Origin: Euphorbia lathyris
Lineage: Eukaryota; Streptophyta; Magnoliopsida; Malpighiales; Euphorbiaceae
DNA: 64,000 nt
Direction: 5' to 3'
NCBI RefSeq assembly: GCF_963576675.1
Contig: NC_088918.1
Span: forward strand, 68,807,501 to 68,871,500
In this document: positions 23,258-36,394 of the stretch, piece by piece
How the letters are laid out: every line of letters starts with the position of its first letter
Numbering within the stretch: the stretch's first letter is position 1
Made by a program: the position numbers and the translations under genes
Notes under the pieces: model-generated
What the model saw: the letters and a program-made list of their open reading frames with translations, nothing else
Databases searched by the model: none
Told to the model about the DNA's origin: nothing

Positions 23258-23558
23258 TTTGTTCGAGGCTTTTTTCAACCCTTCGAACTTGATAGATAGG
23301 TAACTTTTACATTTGCTAGGAGAACATTTTGTTTAACCACCTATGATAGTCAACTATATTTAGGGATTCATAGTTAGAATGGGATGAAGGTGTTAGTATT
23401 CCTTCATTTATCTTTTTTACTTCCATTTGTAACATGTGAATTCCCAAACAATAATCAAATTTACTATTATGATACAGTAAAGTATTCTCAAAAATTTATT
23501 CAGCTCAAAGAAACTACCATATACACCACTGTAATTCCTCAAGAATGTAAAGTCGACA

Positions 23559-25973
23559 TCACTTGTGCCTCAGGTTGACGAGTTCAATATCAAATATTAA
23601 AGTGCCCAATGTAGAGCTTTCTCCATTTGCTAAACGGGTTGGATTGAAAATAGTTGTGAATAGTCTCTGCCTGTCAAAGAACTATTGAGGAAGAGTTAAA
23701 TGGAAGGAGTCTGCATGTAAATCTAAAGAAAATAAGCTGAACAGGGACCCGTCTAAACCAACCAAAAAATTACAATTCTGTTCTATGAAATAGTATCCAT
23801 GCTGTTGTGAGCACTAAACTGAATGACCTGTGGGTCTTAACTATCGGTTTAAACTTTTGGTTCATACAGTTTCATGATATGGTATAAGAGCCTCCTCCAC
23901 CAAAAGGTGGAATTAAAAACACATGGTGGGATGGACATGTGTTGTGCATGCTTCAAGCTCAAGAGGCATTCGCGTGAGGGGTGTGTCAGAGATTATAATA
24001 AATCTATTATGGAGCCTAACTATCAGCTTGAGCTAGTTATATCAGAGAAACCCACTTGACAAATTTGGGAAGTATTAATAGCTGAATACTTTTGAAACTA
24101 AAAGACTTCCAGATTTTAATAATTTAGACCCAAGGTAAGTCATTAACCATGATCGGATAATATACTAATGAATCAGATATTTGTTACTTTCATCTCCCTG
24201 CATTAGCCATCAGCAGCAGAGAGAGCTGGTTGAATATGAATAGTCCAGAATTATTGGGACCAATCCAATCTTTCTAAACAAAATATACTACTCTAAATAG
24301 AATGAAATTACTTCAGTACAATATCAGAGAGCAAAGCAGTACTAAATATAATAACCAGTAGTACCAAAATTATGTTGCTTCGATGACTGTTCCACACAAT
24401 ATTTTATGGTATCAGAATTCAGAGCACACCAAGGTTGAACACCAAACTTATGAAGTATTATGTTGACCAACAATGCAGCTATTACCAAAACTACTACTGC
24501 TATCTTGTCATCCCACCTATGGTACAATTTTCAACTAATCAAAATGATCAGAACAAATAGAGCAGTTTTGGATTTTGATACTTGTACTGAAGAAAACGAT
24601 CTTGGGCATAGAATTTGATGTCAATTTTGAAAATATAAGGAGGCCAGATGTAGAAAGTTAGATCAGGAAAATGAGAAGTTGCTCGTATATAACAACTAGA
24701 GAAACGTAGCATTGCAAAAGGCGAAGTAATAAATAAATTCAAACCCAAAATGAAAAATGACAAAACAAAATGAAGGTACAGCAACAAAACACAGGGAAAG
24801 ACGATGTACATACATCAGGAGGTAACGGTTCTTGTGTTGTATTTTGGTATCCTTGTGATGGCGGAATGATGACTCTACGAATGCCACCAACTTTCATCGA
24901 TTTTACAGCTCCTTCAATTCCTGAAATGACCTGCAAACAGTTCTCAACAGAATTACATCCCTCTAAATTATCTTTGTAATTCCACATTTTAACTTCACGT
25001 GTTTATTGATACTTTAAATTCACACCAAATTTTCCACATTTTTTACTTCAAATAGCAATCTGCTCTTGGCCAAAATGGCACTTCAATTATCATTTATACA
25101 TTCATTGACAATCTTCCTGAATTCAGCTGATTGTTCTTTCTTTACTTCAACTGACACATAAGATTGACAACAAACGGGTAGACACTTAAATTCCTTCTTT
25201 AAAGTAATAGAATGAGATAGCAAAACCACCAAGAAATTGTCATATTTCCATGTCCAACTCCTAGCAGAGCACGAAGTTAAACGAAGTCCAACAACTTAAT
25301 CAAAAGCCATTTTCACAAAGTACAATACCATATAAATCTCAGCGGGGAAGCGTAATGCGACCGGGCCGCCCTTTTTTTTTTTACAATACCATATAAATAA
25401 CAGAAAACGATATAATTCAAAGTAGAAATCACAAGAGTGTGGATGTACGCAACTCACTTTTCCTGATCCGAGAATGAAAACAAAAGGAATCGGTTCACCA
25501 GAAGCATCTTTGTGATCATAAGTTGAATCAAATCGCCATCCTTGTTTCGCAGCCAATCTTCCATAGTAATGTATAGCAACCTTTTTAAATTCAAATGACA
25601 AGATAATAGAATTACACATCTCCGAATCGAATTGCATTGTGCGGTAAATGTAATTAAAGGAATAAAGAGAGGAAACCTGGTCGCTATCAACGGGGATTTC
25701 ACCAGAACCAATGCGAAGATCCAAGGCCTTAACTCCACCGGAGTTTGGGAGCTCCGAGAATACACTACTTGAAGTAGAAGAAGAAGAAGTAGAAGCAGAA
25801 GCAGAGAATGGAAAAGGTGGAGCTGCTATTGATATGAGAAATGATCCTCCACTCCATATGACTTCTCTTCTCTTTGTTGGACTGAATTCGCAGCAGGATG
25901 ATGCTGCCAAACGGAGCCTATCGTTTTGGGCTGCATCAACATATGGTGCAGACGCGCAGTACTTGAGCGCCAT
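23559..25973 (-). CDS. FKBP18: FKBP-type peptidyl-prolyl isomerase, chloroplast (FKBP18-like), four exons
   Basis: Catalyses cis-trans isomerisation of prolyl bonds. Exons on the minus strand: 25973-25677, 25580-25458, 24930-24814 and 23681-23559 (stop TGA). All junctions are phase 0, giving 219 residues. Exon 1 encodes a transit peptide; Arg35-Arg36 before a hydrophobic segment (about 38-56) and an Ala-Ser-Ala stretch look like a twin-Arg lumen signal. The FKBP domain runs from about residue 95 to the end and contains VAIHYYGRLA, GWRFDSTYDHK, a V(I)SGIEGAV segment, GGIRRVIIPP and an FDIEL end. The last exon lies 1.13 kb from exon 3. The symbol rests on recalled similarity to Arabidopsis FKBP18; the family call is firm, the exact orthologue less so. 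Many plant lumen FKBPs lack active-site aromatics, so activity is not certain. Confidence 0.9.
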
Positions 25974-26070
25974 CTCCTTATCTGCTCTGTTTTGGGAAAT
26001 TGGCTAATGTAATGGCCCAATAAACAAGAAAATAAAAAATAAATTATAATTAAACATGAAAACCCAATAA

Positions 26071-26143
26071 CGCCGTCTGTGGGAATCGAACCCACGACTA
26101 CATGGTTAAAAGCCATGCGCTCTACCAGCTGAGCTAAGACGGC
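26071..26143 (-). tRNA. tRNA-Lys (UUU), copy 1
   Basis: 73 nt on the minus strand. The acceptor arm GCCGTCT pairs with AGACGGC. D arm, anticodon stem CATGG/CCATG with loop CTTTTAA (anticodon TTT), and B box GGTTCGATTCC are all present. A TTTT Pol III terminator follows within about 12 bases. CCA is not encoded, as in nuclear genes. Confidence 0.97.
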
Positions 26144-26600
26144 TGATGTTATTTGATCCAAGTATACCTATTTAAATAATAACAGTTTAATTTCATACAT
26201 TTAACTCTATATTGATTAGCACTATTGAGTGAGCCTTTGAAACAAATTATTGTGATGTAAGCATGTATTCTATATATGTTATACCTGTAACAAAAATTCT
26301 TTAGATATATTAAACTTAGTTCAAAATAAATATATTGAAAATTAAATAAATATCATCTTGTATGTTTTTTATTAAAAATTTAATTAACTTTAGCTTTTCA
26401 AAAAAAAAAACAATTTAATTGACTTTATGAGAAATGAACTATAAAAAAAAACTTAGTTCAAAATGTGTCTATTTTGATTTGGTATGACCGAATTTGATGG
26501 TCGTCGGATCAAATCGAAATTTAATGTATATAATTATAATTAATTAAGTTAATATGTCAAATATCAATTTATGAGTAAAAAAGTATTACAGAAAACATAC
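26144..26600. other. No supported feature
   Basis: AT-rich spacer between tRNA-Lys copy 1 and the copia fragment. Confidence 0.5.
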
Positions 26601-26629
26601 TATAATAAAAGTGATGTTTTTTTTCTTAG

Positions 26630-27590
26630 TAAGAATTACTATTGAAAGTCTTTAAAGTTTTTTTATTAGAATGTTAGAGTTAACGGACAACTCATTAACC
26701 TTCTGTTATTTTCTGCTATTTCTCATTACTTTGTGTTTGTACTAATATATAGACACAAATATGTGTTAAATCAATAAAAAATTAATTCAATTATCAATTT
26801 TTTTCTTTTTTTCAGGGTATCAGAGCACTAGATTTTGATCCAGAATCATTCTCTAAAAATCAAAACTGTGAATTGATTGTTCATGTTCGCAAAGAAGAAA
26901 AATTATCTATAAACTTTATAATCACAAACAATGGCTTCAAAATCAAACGACTCAAACCAGAGTGGGTCAAAGAATGGATCGAAGAACATCAATGTTGATG
27001 AATCGCGGGAAGATGAAGCTCAATTGAATCGAAACTCACATAATTTGAATCATCATGACAATCTAGGTCATGTTCTTGTTAGAACAGTATTAATTGGTAA
27101 AAAAATTATTTCCTGGAGAAGATCAATGCTCTCAGCTTTGAGTGCAAAGAGAAAAATGAATTTCATAAAAACAAATGAAGTTCCAACTCATTACACATCA
27201 GTTGAATATCATTGTTGGAAGGAAAGTGATAATTTAGTATTCTCTTATATAATCAATTCTTTATCTCGAGAATTAGCAGATGTTTTCCTTTTCGCTCTAT
27301 CTTGTTATGAACTCTAGAAGGAGATCGAACAGAGGTACAGAGATAACAATAATCCTTTGATTTTTCATTTTCGATAAGAGATTTGAAGTGTCAATCAAGG
27401 ACACTACTCTTGATCAATTCTTCAACAAAATTAAGCGTATGTGGGATGGATATCTTACTCTTAAACCAGAAGTTGATTGTAAATGTGGAGAATCCAGCAA
27501 GATCATACATGATATATGACGGGAAGAACAGCTACTACAGTTTCTATCTAGACTCAACTTAGAATTTGATAATGTATGCGATCAAGAGTA
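26630..27590 (+). pseudogene. Ty1/copia 5' fragment: LTR end, primer site and gag
   Basis: GGTATCAGAGC at 26816-26826 is the standard initiator-Met tRNA primer site and follows an LTR-like AT-rich sequence ending TTTCA. A gag frame starts at 26931. It has a GHVLV...SWRRSM...AL segment and a W...DNLVFSYIINSLS segment like UBN2-type copia gag, and stops at 27315-27317. Similarity continues in a changed frame to about 27590, including a WDGYLTL segment and a C-x-C pair. No protease or pol follows. I infer a truncated, frameshifted relic. Confidence 0.75.
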
Positions 27591-27689
27591 AACAAGAAGA
27601 GAAAAAAAATAAAAAATAATTTTCAATCTGGATGTTATTTTTATTGAAACATAATTTCTAAGAGTTTTTTTTTTTATTCTGATGCAATG

Positions 27690-28065
27690 GAGGGCTTTGT
27701 ATCTTCCCTATGTTTGAAATGAATATTTCCTTACTCTCTAAACTTGGGTGTCGTATCTTGATGGATGAGAATTCTGATTGGATGACTGTTGTGCGGGCCA
27801 AGTATGATAGGGAAGGTCTAATTTAGAGATTTTTCATCTCTCGAGCAAATCCTCCTATACTTGGAAAAAGCAATATGATAGGTTGTGAGCTTCTTACTAA
27901 TGGGGTTAGACGCTTGGTCCATAATGGTCGAACTACTCATTTTTGGACGGAATCTTGGCTAGATAATAAGCCTTTAATCTCCAACATTGTTGGCATTGTT
28001 TCCAATCCAGATGTTATTTTCATTGAAACACAATTTCCAAGAGTTTTTTTTATTCTAACAAAAAT
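27690..28065 (+). pseudogene. LINE ORF2 C-terminal scrap
   Basis: Translation around 27720-27830 gives an LSKLGCRILM...AKYD-type segment, and 27875-28010 gives RRLVHNGRTTHFWTESWLD, both typical of the region between RT and RNase H in plant L1 elements. A ~55-bp direct repeat flanks the scrap (about 27625-27680 and 28004-28055, around 85% alike). Confidence 0.65.
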
Positions 28066-28079
28066 AAATTAATAAGAAA

Positions 28080-28437
28080 ATTAGATCCCCAAAAACATTC
28101 AAATTCTAGAATTAAATTAAGTTTGATTTAAGCTAATATATTTATTAAGTGATTATATACTAAGCTTTAAATCAAAAGAAATACAAAAGGCCATAAAGAA
28201 GGCAAAGGCCCATTGGCTGATTTCTAGAACTAAGAGGAGAAGTCCAAAGGAACTAGAAGCCTAGAAGTAAAAAGAGACGTATACAACTGGCGTTGACCCT
28301 GTCACATCATGCCTATTCCCCATTATGGGAATAAGTATAAGCTACAGAAGCTTTGTCCCCTCAACGTTTCTTTGCACATACCTAAGATGGAAAGTTGGCA
28401 GATGGTAGGTCTGCTTTATAAAAAAACGTGGCTCAAG
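28080..28437 (+). repeat. Single-copy 5' part of the copia LTR preceding the tandem array
   Basis: Runs directly into the first 1,440-bp unit and is not repeated in it. I infer the U3 start of the LTR (first TG near 28126). The exact LTR start is uncertain. Confidence 0.5.
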
Positions 28438-31400
28438 ATAGAATAGCTCATCCTTTTGCTATGGAAAACTTTTGGACTATATAGACACAGAAGTCAGAAG
28501 CTGATGTTGATGTTGATATGGGTTGTTTCCCTCTAAATGGCTAGTTTGAATTTCAAATGGAACTTTTGTCCAACCTCTATTATAAATACCAAATGACATG
28601 CTCATTGTGAACTTGATGAAATTATAAATTGGAAAAGAGATCAAAACTTCCAAGTGATTTTAGAGCAATTTTTGTAATACACAATCATTTCTATATTTGT
28701 GTTCGTCCAAAAAGAGATTTAGATCTTCATTATGTTCTACATTAGAACTTATTTTATGTTCATAATATTCAAAATCTCTGTTGTTTGCTTCAATTATAAG
28801 CAAATTGCTGAGAGATAGATAGATGAATGAAATTGTAAATGAAAGTACTTTACAGAGGCTCTGCCTATTGTATAAAGGTTTATGCTCTACCCGTAAAAGA
28901 GTGCTTTAGTGGATTAAAGCTCAAAAGAAGGTATTTTGAGGAAAGGACGTAGGCTAGAGGTTGAACTAGTATAAATATATTGAGTAGCGATTTCATAACT
29001 CTGCCTTTTATTGCTTCTGATTATATTATTTTCTCTAACATATTTATCTTCTATATTAAGCTCTAACTAATTAACACGCAAATATTAATCACTGCTTAGT
29101 CAGAAGCTCTATCCAAATAACAATATGTTGAGTGCATTCTTCCGAACCAGAGTCAAGATTAGTAGACTGTATTAGTCGTTGATCTGAACTTGCTTCTGAC
29201 TCCGAATTTTTCCTCTCTGCTAAGCAAATAGAAAACGCCAAGTGAGTAAATTTATAAAAAGGTTAAAATTAAGCAATAGTTCCATTCACCCCCTGGAACT
29301 AATCCTACCTCATAAGGGGCCAATAAAGTGGTATCAGAGCCTAAACTCTATCTAAAAGATAACACTAACTCGAGCTCAAGATCTCTAATGGATGCTAACA
29401 ACACACGTTACCTCCCTAGTAATGAGACCACCGAAATCCTCTAGGAGGGTCTATCCATTACCAGACCCCCTCTATTTATTAGATCTGTTATACATTGTGG
29501 AAGAACATAATGAATTTTTTTCATCCAAACACAGAGCATGAACGCTTGGTTAGTAATAACCAAAGGCCCTTATGAACCTACTGAAATAGTAGAGGGGACT
29601 CTAGTCGTAAAAATTGAGGATAGATGGACATATGATGATCTAAAGAAGCTAAAAATTAACGATTTAGCTATCAATAGGCTTCATTACGCTTTAGATGCTG
29701 CAGAATACAATAAGATCTCAGGTTGTGAAATGGCCTAGGAGATTTGGAATAAGCTGGAAGTAACCTGTGAAGGTACCAGTAAGGTAAATGAGTCAAAGGT
29801 GAATCTGAACATGAGACTCTACGAGCTGTTCGAAATGAAGGATGGTGAAGTCATCTTTGACGTGAATGCCATATTTAATAGAAGAGCTCATCCTTTTGCT
29901 ATGGAAAACTTTTGGACTATATAGACACAGAAGTCAGAAGCTGATGTTGATGTAGATATGGGTTGTTTCCCTCTAAATGGCTAGTTTGAATTTCAAATGG
30001 AACTTTTGTCCAACCTCTATTATAAATACCAAATGACATGCTCATTGTGAACTTGATGAAATTATAAATTGGAAAAGAGATCAAAACTTCCAAGTGATTT
30101 TAGAGCAATTTTTGTAATACACAATCATTTCTATATTTGTGTTCGTCCAAAAAGAGATTTAGATCTTCATTATGTTCTACATTAGAACTTATTTTATGTT
30201 CATAATATTCAAAATCTCTGTTGTTTGCTTCAATTATAAGCAAATTACTGAGAGATAGATAGATGAATGAAATTGTAAATGAAAGTACTTTACAGAGGCT
30301 CTGCCTATTGTATAAAGGTTTATGCTCTACCCGTAAAAGAGTGCTTTAGTGGATTAAAGCTCAAAAGAAGGTATTTTGAGGAAAGGACGTAGGCTAGAGG
30401 TTGAACTAGTATAAATATATTGAGTAGCGATTTCATAACTCTGCCTTTTATTGCTTCTGATTATATTATTTTCTCTAACATATTTATCTTCTATATTAAG
30501 CTCTAACTAATTAACACGCAAATATTAATCACTGCTTAGTCAGAAGCTCTATCCAAATAACAATATGTTGAGTGCATTCTTCCGAACCAGAGTCAAGATT
30601 AGTAGACTGTATTAGTCGTTGATCTGAACTTGCTTCTGACTCCGAATTTTTCCTCTCTGCTAAGCAAATAGAAAACGCCAAGTGAGTAAATTTATAAAAA
30701 GGTTAAAATTAAGCAATAGTTCCATTCACCCCCTGGAACTAATCCTACCTAATAAGGGGCCAATAAAGTGGTATCAGAGCCTAAACTCTATCTAAAAGAT
30801 AACACTAACTCGAGCTCAAGATCTCTAATGGATGCTAACAACACACGTTACCTCCCTAGTAATGAGACCACCAAAATCCTCTAGGAGGGTCTATCCATTA
30901 CCAGACCCCCTCTATTTATTAGATCTGTTATACATTGTGGAAGAACATAATGAATTTTTTTTATCCAAACACAGAGCATGAACGCTTGGTTAGTAATAAC
31001 CAAAGGCCCTTATGAACCTACTGAAATAGTAGAGGGGACTCTAGTCGTAAAAATTGAGGATAGATGGACATATGATGATCTAAAGAAGCTAAAAATTAAC
31101 GATTTAGCTATCAATAGGCTTCATTACGCTTTAGATGCTGCAGAATACAATAAGATCTCAGGTTGTGAAATGGCCTAGGAGATTTGGAATAAGCTGGAAG
31201 TAACATGTGAAGGTACCAGTAAGGTAAATGAGTCAAAGGTGAATCTGAACATGAGACTCTACGAGCTGTTCGAAATGAAGGATGGTGAAGTCATCTTTGA
31301 CGTGAATGCCATATTTAATAGAAGAGCTCATCCTTTTGCTATGGAAAACTTTTGGACTATATAGACACAGAAGTCAGAAGCTGATGTTGATGTTGATATG

Positions 31401-34400
31401 GGTTGTTTCCCTCTAAATGGCTAGTTTGAATTTCAAATGGAACTTTTGTCCAACCTCTATTATAAATACCAAATGACATGCTCATTGTGAACTTGATGAA
31501 ATTATAAATTGGAAAAGAGATCAAAACTTCCAAGTGATTTTAGAGCAATTTTTGTAATACACAATCATTTCTATATTTGTGTTCGTCCAAAAAGAGATTT
31601 AGATCTTCATTATATTCTACATTAGAACTTATTTTATGTTCATAATATTCAAAATCTCTGTTGTTTGCTTCAATTATAAGCAAATTGCTGAGAGATAGAT
31701 AGATGAATGAAATTGTAAATGAAAGTACTTTACAGAGGCTCTGCCTATTGTATAAAGGTTTATGCTCTACCCGTAAAAGACTGCTTTAGTGGATTAAAGC
31801 TCAAAAGAAGGTATTTTGAGGAAAGGACGTAGGCTAGAGGTTGAACTAGTATAAATATATTGAGTAGCGATTTCATAACTCTGCCTTTTATTGCTTCTGA
31901 TTATATTATTTTCTCTAACATATTTATCTTCTATATTAAGCTCTAACTAATTAACACGCAAATATTAATCACTGCTTAGTCAGAAGCTCTATCCAAATAA
32001 CAATATGTTGAGTGCATTCTTCCGAACCAGAGTCAAGATTAGTAGACTGTATTAGTCGTTGATCTGAACTTGCTTCTGACTCCGAATTTTTCCTCTCTGC
32101 TAAGCAAATAGAAAACGCCAAGTGAGTAAATTTATAAAAAGGTTAAAATTAAGCAATAGTTCCATTCACCCCCTGGAACTAATCCTACCTAATAAGGGGC
32201 CAATAAAGTGGTATCAGAGCCTAAACTCTATCTAAAAGATAACACTAACTCGAGCTCAAGATCTCTAATGGATGCTAACAACACACGTTACCTCCCTAGT
32301 AATGAGACCACCGAAATCCTCTAGGAGGGTCTATCCATTACCAGACCCCCTCTATTTATTAGATCTGTTATACATTGTGGAAGAACATAATGAATTTTTT
32401 TTATCCAAACACAGAGCATGAACGCTTGGTTAGTAATAACCAAAGGCCCTTATGAACCTACTGAAATAGTAGAGGGGACTCTAGTCGTAAAAATTGAGGA
32501 TAGATGGACATATGATGATCTAAAGAAGCTAAAAATTAACGATTTAGCTATCAATAGGCTTCATTACGCTTTAGATGCTGCAGAATACAATAAGATCTCA
32601 GGTTGTGAAATGGCCTAGGAGATTTGGAATAAGCTGGAAGTAACCTGTGAAGGTACCAGTAAGGTAAATGAGTCAGAGGTGAATCTGAACATGAGACTCT
32701 ACGAGCTGTTCGAAATGAAGGATGGTGAAGTCATCTTTGACGTGAATGCCATATTTAATAGAAGAGCTCATCCTTTTGCTATGGAAAACTTTTGGACTAT
32801 ATAGACACAGAAGTCAGAAGCTGATGTTGATGTTGATATGGGTTGTTTCCCTCTAAATGGCTAGTTTGAATTTCAAATGGAACTTTTGTCCAACCTCTAT
32901 TATAAATACCAAATGACATGCTCATTGTGAACTTGATGAAATTATAAATTGGAAAAGAGATCAAAACTTCCAAGTGATTTTAGAGCAATTTTTGTAATAC
33001 ACAATCATTTCTATATTTGTGTTCGTCCAAAAAGAGATTTAGATCTTCATTATATTCTACATTAGAACTTATTTTATGTTCATAATATTCAAAATCTCTG
33101 TTGTTTGCTTCAATTATAAGCAAATTGTTGAGAGATAGATAGATGAATGAAATTGTAAATGAAAGTACTTTACAGAGGCTCTGCCTATTGTATAAAGGTT
33201 TATGCTCTACCCGTAAAAGAGTGCTTTAGTGGATTAAAGCTCAAAAGAAGGTATTTTGAGGAAAGGACGTACGCTAGAGGTTGAACTAGTATAAATATAT
33301 TGAGTAGCGATTTCATAACTCTGCCTTTTATTGCTTCTGATTATATTATTTTCTCTAACATATTTATCTTCTATATTAAGCTCTAACTAATTAACACGCA
33401 AATCTTAATCACTGCTTAGTCAGAAGCTCTATCCAAATAACAATATGTTGAGTGCATTCTTCCGAACCAGAGTCAAGATTAGTAGACTGTATTAGTCGTT
33501 GATCTGAACTTGCTTCTGACTCCGAATTTTTCCTCTCTGCTAAGCAAATAGAAAACGCCAAGTGAGTAAATTTATAAAAAGGTTAAAGTTAAGCAATAGT
33601 TCCATTCACCCCTGGAACTAATCCTACCTCATAAGGGGCCAATAAAGTGGTATCAGAGCCTAAACTCTATCTAAAAGATAACACTAACTCGAGCTCAAGA
33701 TCTCTAATGGATGCTAACAACACACGTTACCTCCCTAGTAATGAGACCACCGAAATCATCCAGGAGGGTCTATCCATTACCAGACCCCCTCTATTTATTA
33801 GATTTGTTATACATTGTGGAAGAACATAATGAATTTTTTTTATCCAAACACAGAGCATGAACGCTTGGTTAGTAATAACCAAAGGCCCTTATGAACCTAC
33901 TGAAATAGTAGAGGGGACTCTAGTCGTAAAAATTGAGGATAGATGGACATATGATGATCTAAAGAAGCTAAAAATTAACGCTTTAGCTATCAATAGGCTT
34001 CATTACGCTTTAGATGCTGCAGAATACAATAAGATCTCAGGTTGTGAAATGGCCTAGGAGATTTGGAATAAGCTGGAAGTAACCTGTGAAGGTACCAGTA
34101 AGGTAAATGAGTCAAAGGTGAATCTGAACATGAGACTCTACGAGCTGTTCGAAATGAAGGATGGTGAAGTCATCTTTGACGTGAATGCCATATTTAATAG
34201 AAGAGCTCATCCTTTTGCTATGGAAAACTTTTGGACTATATAGACACAGAAGTCAGAAGCTGATGTTGATGTTGATATGGGTTGTTTCCCTCTAAATGGC
34301 TAGTTTGAATTTCAAATGGAACTTTTGTCCAACCTCTATTATAAATACCAAATGACATGCTCATTGTGAACTTGATGAAATTATAAATTGGAAAAGAGAT

Positions 34401-35636
34401 CAAAACTTCCAAGTGATTTTAGAGCAATTTTTGTAATACACAATCATTTCTATATTTGTGTTCGTCCAAAAAGAGATTTAGATCTTCATTATATTCTACA
34501 TCAGATCTTATTTTATGTTCATAATATTCAAAATCTTTGTTGTTTGCTTCAATTATAAGCAAATTGCTGAGAGATAGATAGATGAATGAAATTGTAAATG
34601 AAAGTACTTTACAGAGGCTCTGCCTATTGTATAAAGGTTTATGCTCTACCCGTAAAAGAGTGCTTTAGTGGATTAAAGCTCAAAAGAAGGTATTTTGAGG
34701 AAAGGACGTAGGCTAGAGGTTGAACTAGTATAAATCTATTGAGTAACGATTTCATAACTCTGCCTTTTATTGCTTCTGATTATATTATTTTCTCTAACAT
34801 ATTTATCTTCTATATTAAGCTCTAACTAATTAACACGCTAATCTTAATCACTGCTTAGTCAGAAGCTCTATCCAAATAACAATATGTTGAGTGCATTCTT
34901 CCGAACCAGAGTCAAGATTAGTAGACTGTATTAGTCGTTGCTCAGAACTTGCTTCTGACTCCGAATTTTTCCTCTCTGCTAAGCAAATAGAACACGCCAA
35001 GTGAGTAAATTTATAAAAAGGTTAAAATTAAGCAATAGTTCCATTCACCCCCTGGAACTAATCCTACCTCATAAGGGGCCAATAAAGTGGTATCAAAGCC
35101 TAAACTCTATCTAAAAGATAACACTAACTCGAGCTCAAGATCTCTAATGGATGCTAACAACACACGTTACCTCCCTAGTAATGAGACCATCGAAATCCTC
35201 CAGGAGGGTCTATCCATTACCAGACCCCCTCTATTTATTAGATCTGTTATACATTGTGGAAGAACATAATGAATTTTTTTTATCCAAACACAGAGCATGA
35301 ACGCTTGGTTAGTAATAACCAAAGGCCCTTATGAACCTACTGAAATAGTAGAGGGGACTCTAGTCGTAAAAATTGAGGATAGATGGACATATGATGATCT
35401 AAAGAAGCTAAAAAATAATGCTTTAGCTATCAATAGGCTTCATTACGCTTTAGATGCTGCAGAATACAATAAGATCTCAGGTTGTGAAATGGCCTAGGAG
35501 ATTTGGAATAAGCTGGAAGTAACCTGTGAAGGTACCAGTAAGGTAAATGAGTCAAAGGTGAATCTGAACATGAGACTCTACGAGCTGTTCGAAATGAAGG
35601 ATGGTGAAGTCATCTTTGACGTGAATGCCATATTTA
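28438..35636 (+). repeat. Five tandem 1,440-bp units made of copia LTR + PBS + start of gag
   Basis: The unit marker GAGCTCATCCTTTTGC (TAGCTC... in unit 1) recurs near 28443, 29883, 31323, 32763 and 34202, so periods are 1440, 1440, 1440 and 1439. Each unit has a TATA box (TATAAATA, 28581 in unit 1), a primer site TGGTATCAGAGC (29329, 30769, 32209, 33648; TGGTATCAAAGC in unit 5), a leader and the N-terminal part of a SIRE-like copia gag. Units join inside gag (after CATATTTA) straight to U3. Copies differ by only scattered single bases. All five share the same TAG stop in gag, so the template was already defective. Confidence 0.97.
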
Positions 35637-36262
35637 CCAACATAATCAATGAGCTCAAAAGACTGGGAAAAGTCTTCTCTGAAGAGGAGTGTGTCAAGAA
35701 AAATCTTAGAAGCCTTTCGAAAGGTTGGCAGGCCAAGAAGACGGCCATTGAGGAGGCTTATAACCTAACAATATACAAATACAATGAGCTTCTGATGCAT
35801 GAAAACTCAATGAAGAATTTTGAGAAAAAAGAAAAGTCAGAAGATAATAAGCAAAAATCAATAGTGCTGAAGGCTGACTCTTCAAAAGAGAGCACTACCG
35901 ACGATGAGGAAATGTCTATGTTCACCCGCAAGATGAAGCATATGTTCAGAAAGAATGACCAATACAAAAAGGCATACAAGAGGTCTGACAAACCCAGAAG
36001 AGAGCAAGGTGATAATAAGTTTAAAAATGAATCTTTACACTACTGTTGGCGGTGTATACACTTACGAACCAAAAAAAGCCTATCACTTATTTTAAAAGTC
36101 ATAAGCTCGGGCACATCAAGTCAAATTGGCCAACTCTGAAAAATGAGAAAAAAATATGCAAAAAGGCCATGGTAGCTACATGGAGTGACAACTATGAATC
36201 TTCATCCTCCGAATGTGAAGCTACTGAGATAGCCAACATATGCTTGGGAATGTGCGTATTTT
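35147..36262 (+). pseudogene. Copia gag continuing out of the last array unit
   Basis: Gag begins at the MDANN-type start (35147) and has stops after CGRT and at the shared TAG (35495-35497). It is open at 35558-36139 with a UBN2-type gag core (IFTNIINELKRLGK, ISGCEMA upstream) and a Lys-rich linker, then a disrupted CCHC knuckle in which a Cys is Trp. A frame change near 36060 leads to a MVATWSD segment typical of SIRE/Tork-type gag ends. Nothing of protease or pol follows. Function lost. Confidence 0.85.
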
Positions 36263-36394
36263 AGTTGGTGATAAGGTGGAGTTTATCTTATCCGAGTTCC
36301 AGATTCCATTATTGCCTTTCGCCTCTTTAGTTTATCTCGGTCCTCAGTGAGAAGGGTGATTTGGATTAAATGACATCCGCTTGACACATGTTGG

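Noticed and set aside
29538..35497. The five identical 66-codon frames as host genes
   Set aside because: They are pieces of copia gag ending at a shared in-frame TAG.
28438..35636. CRISPR-like or host gene tandem array
   Set aside because: Units are 1.44 kb and contain a copia promoter, primer site and gag, so it is retroelement-derived.
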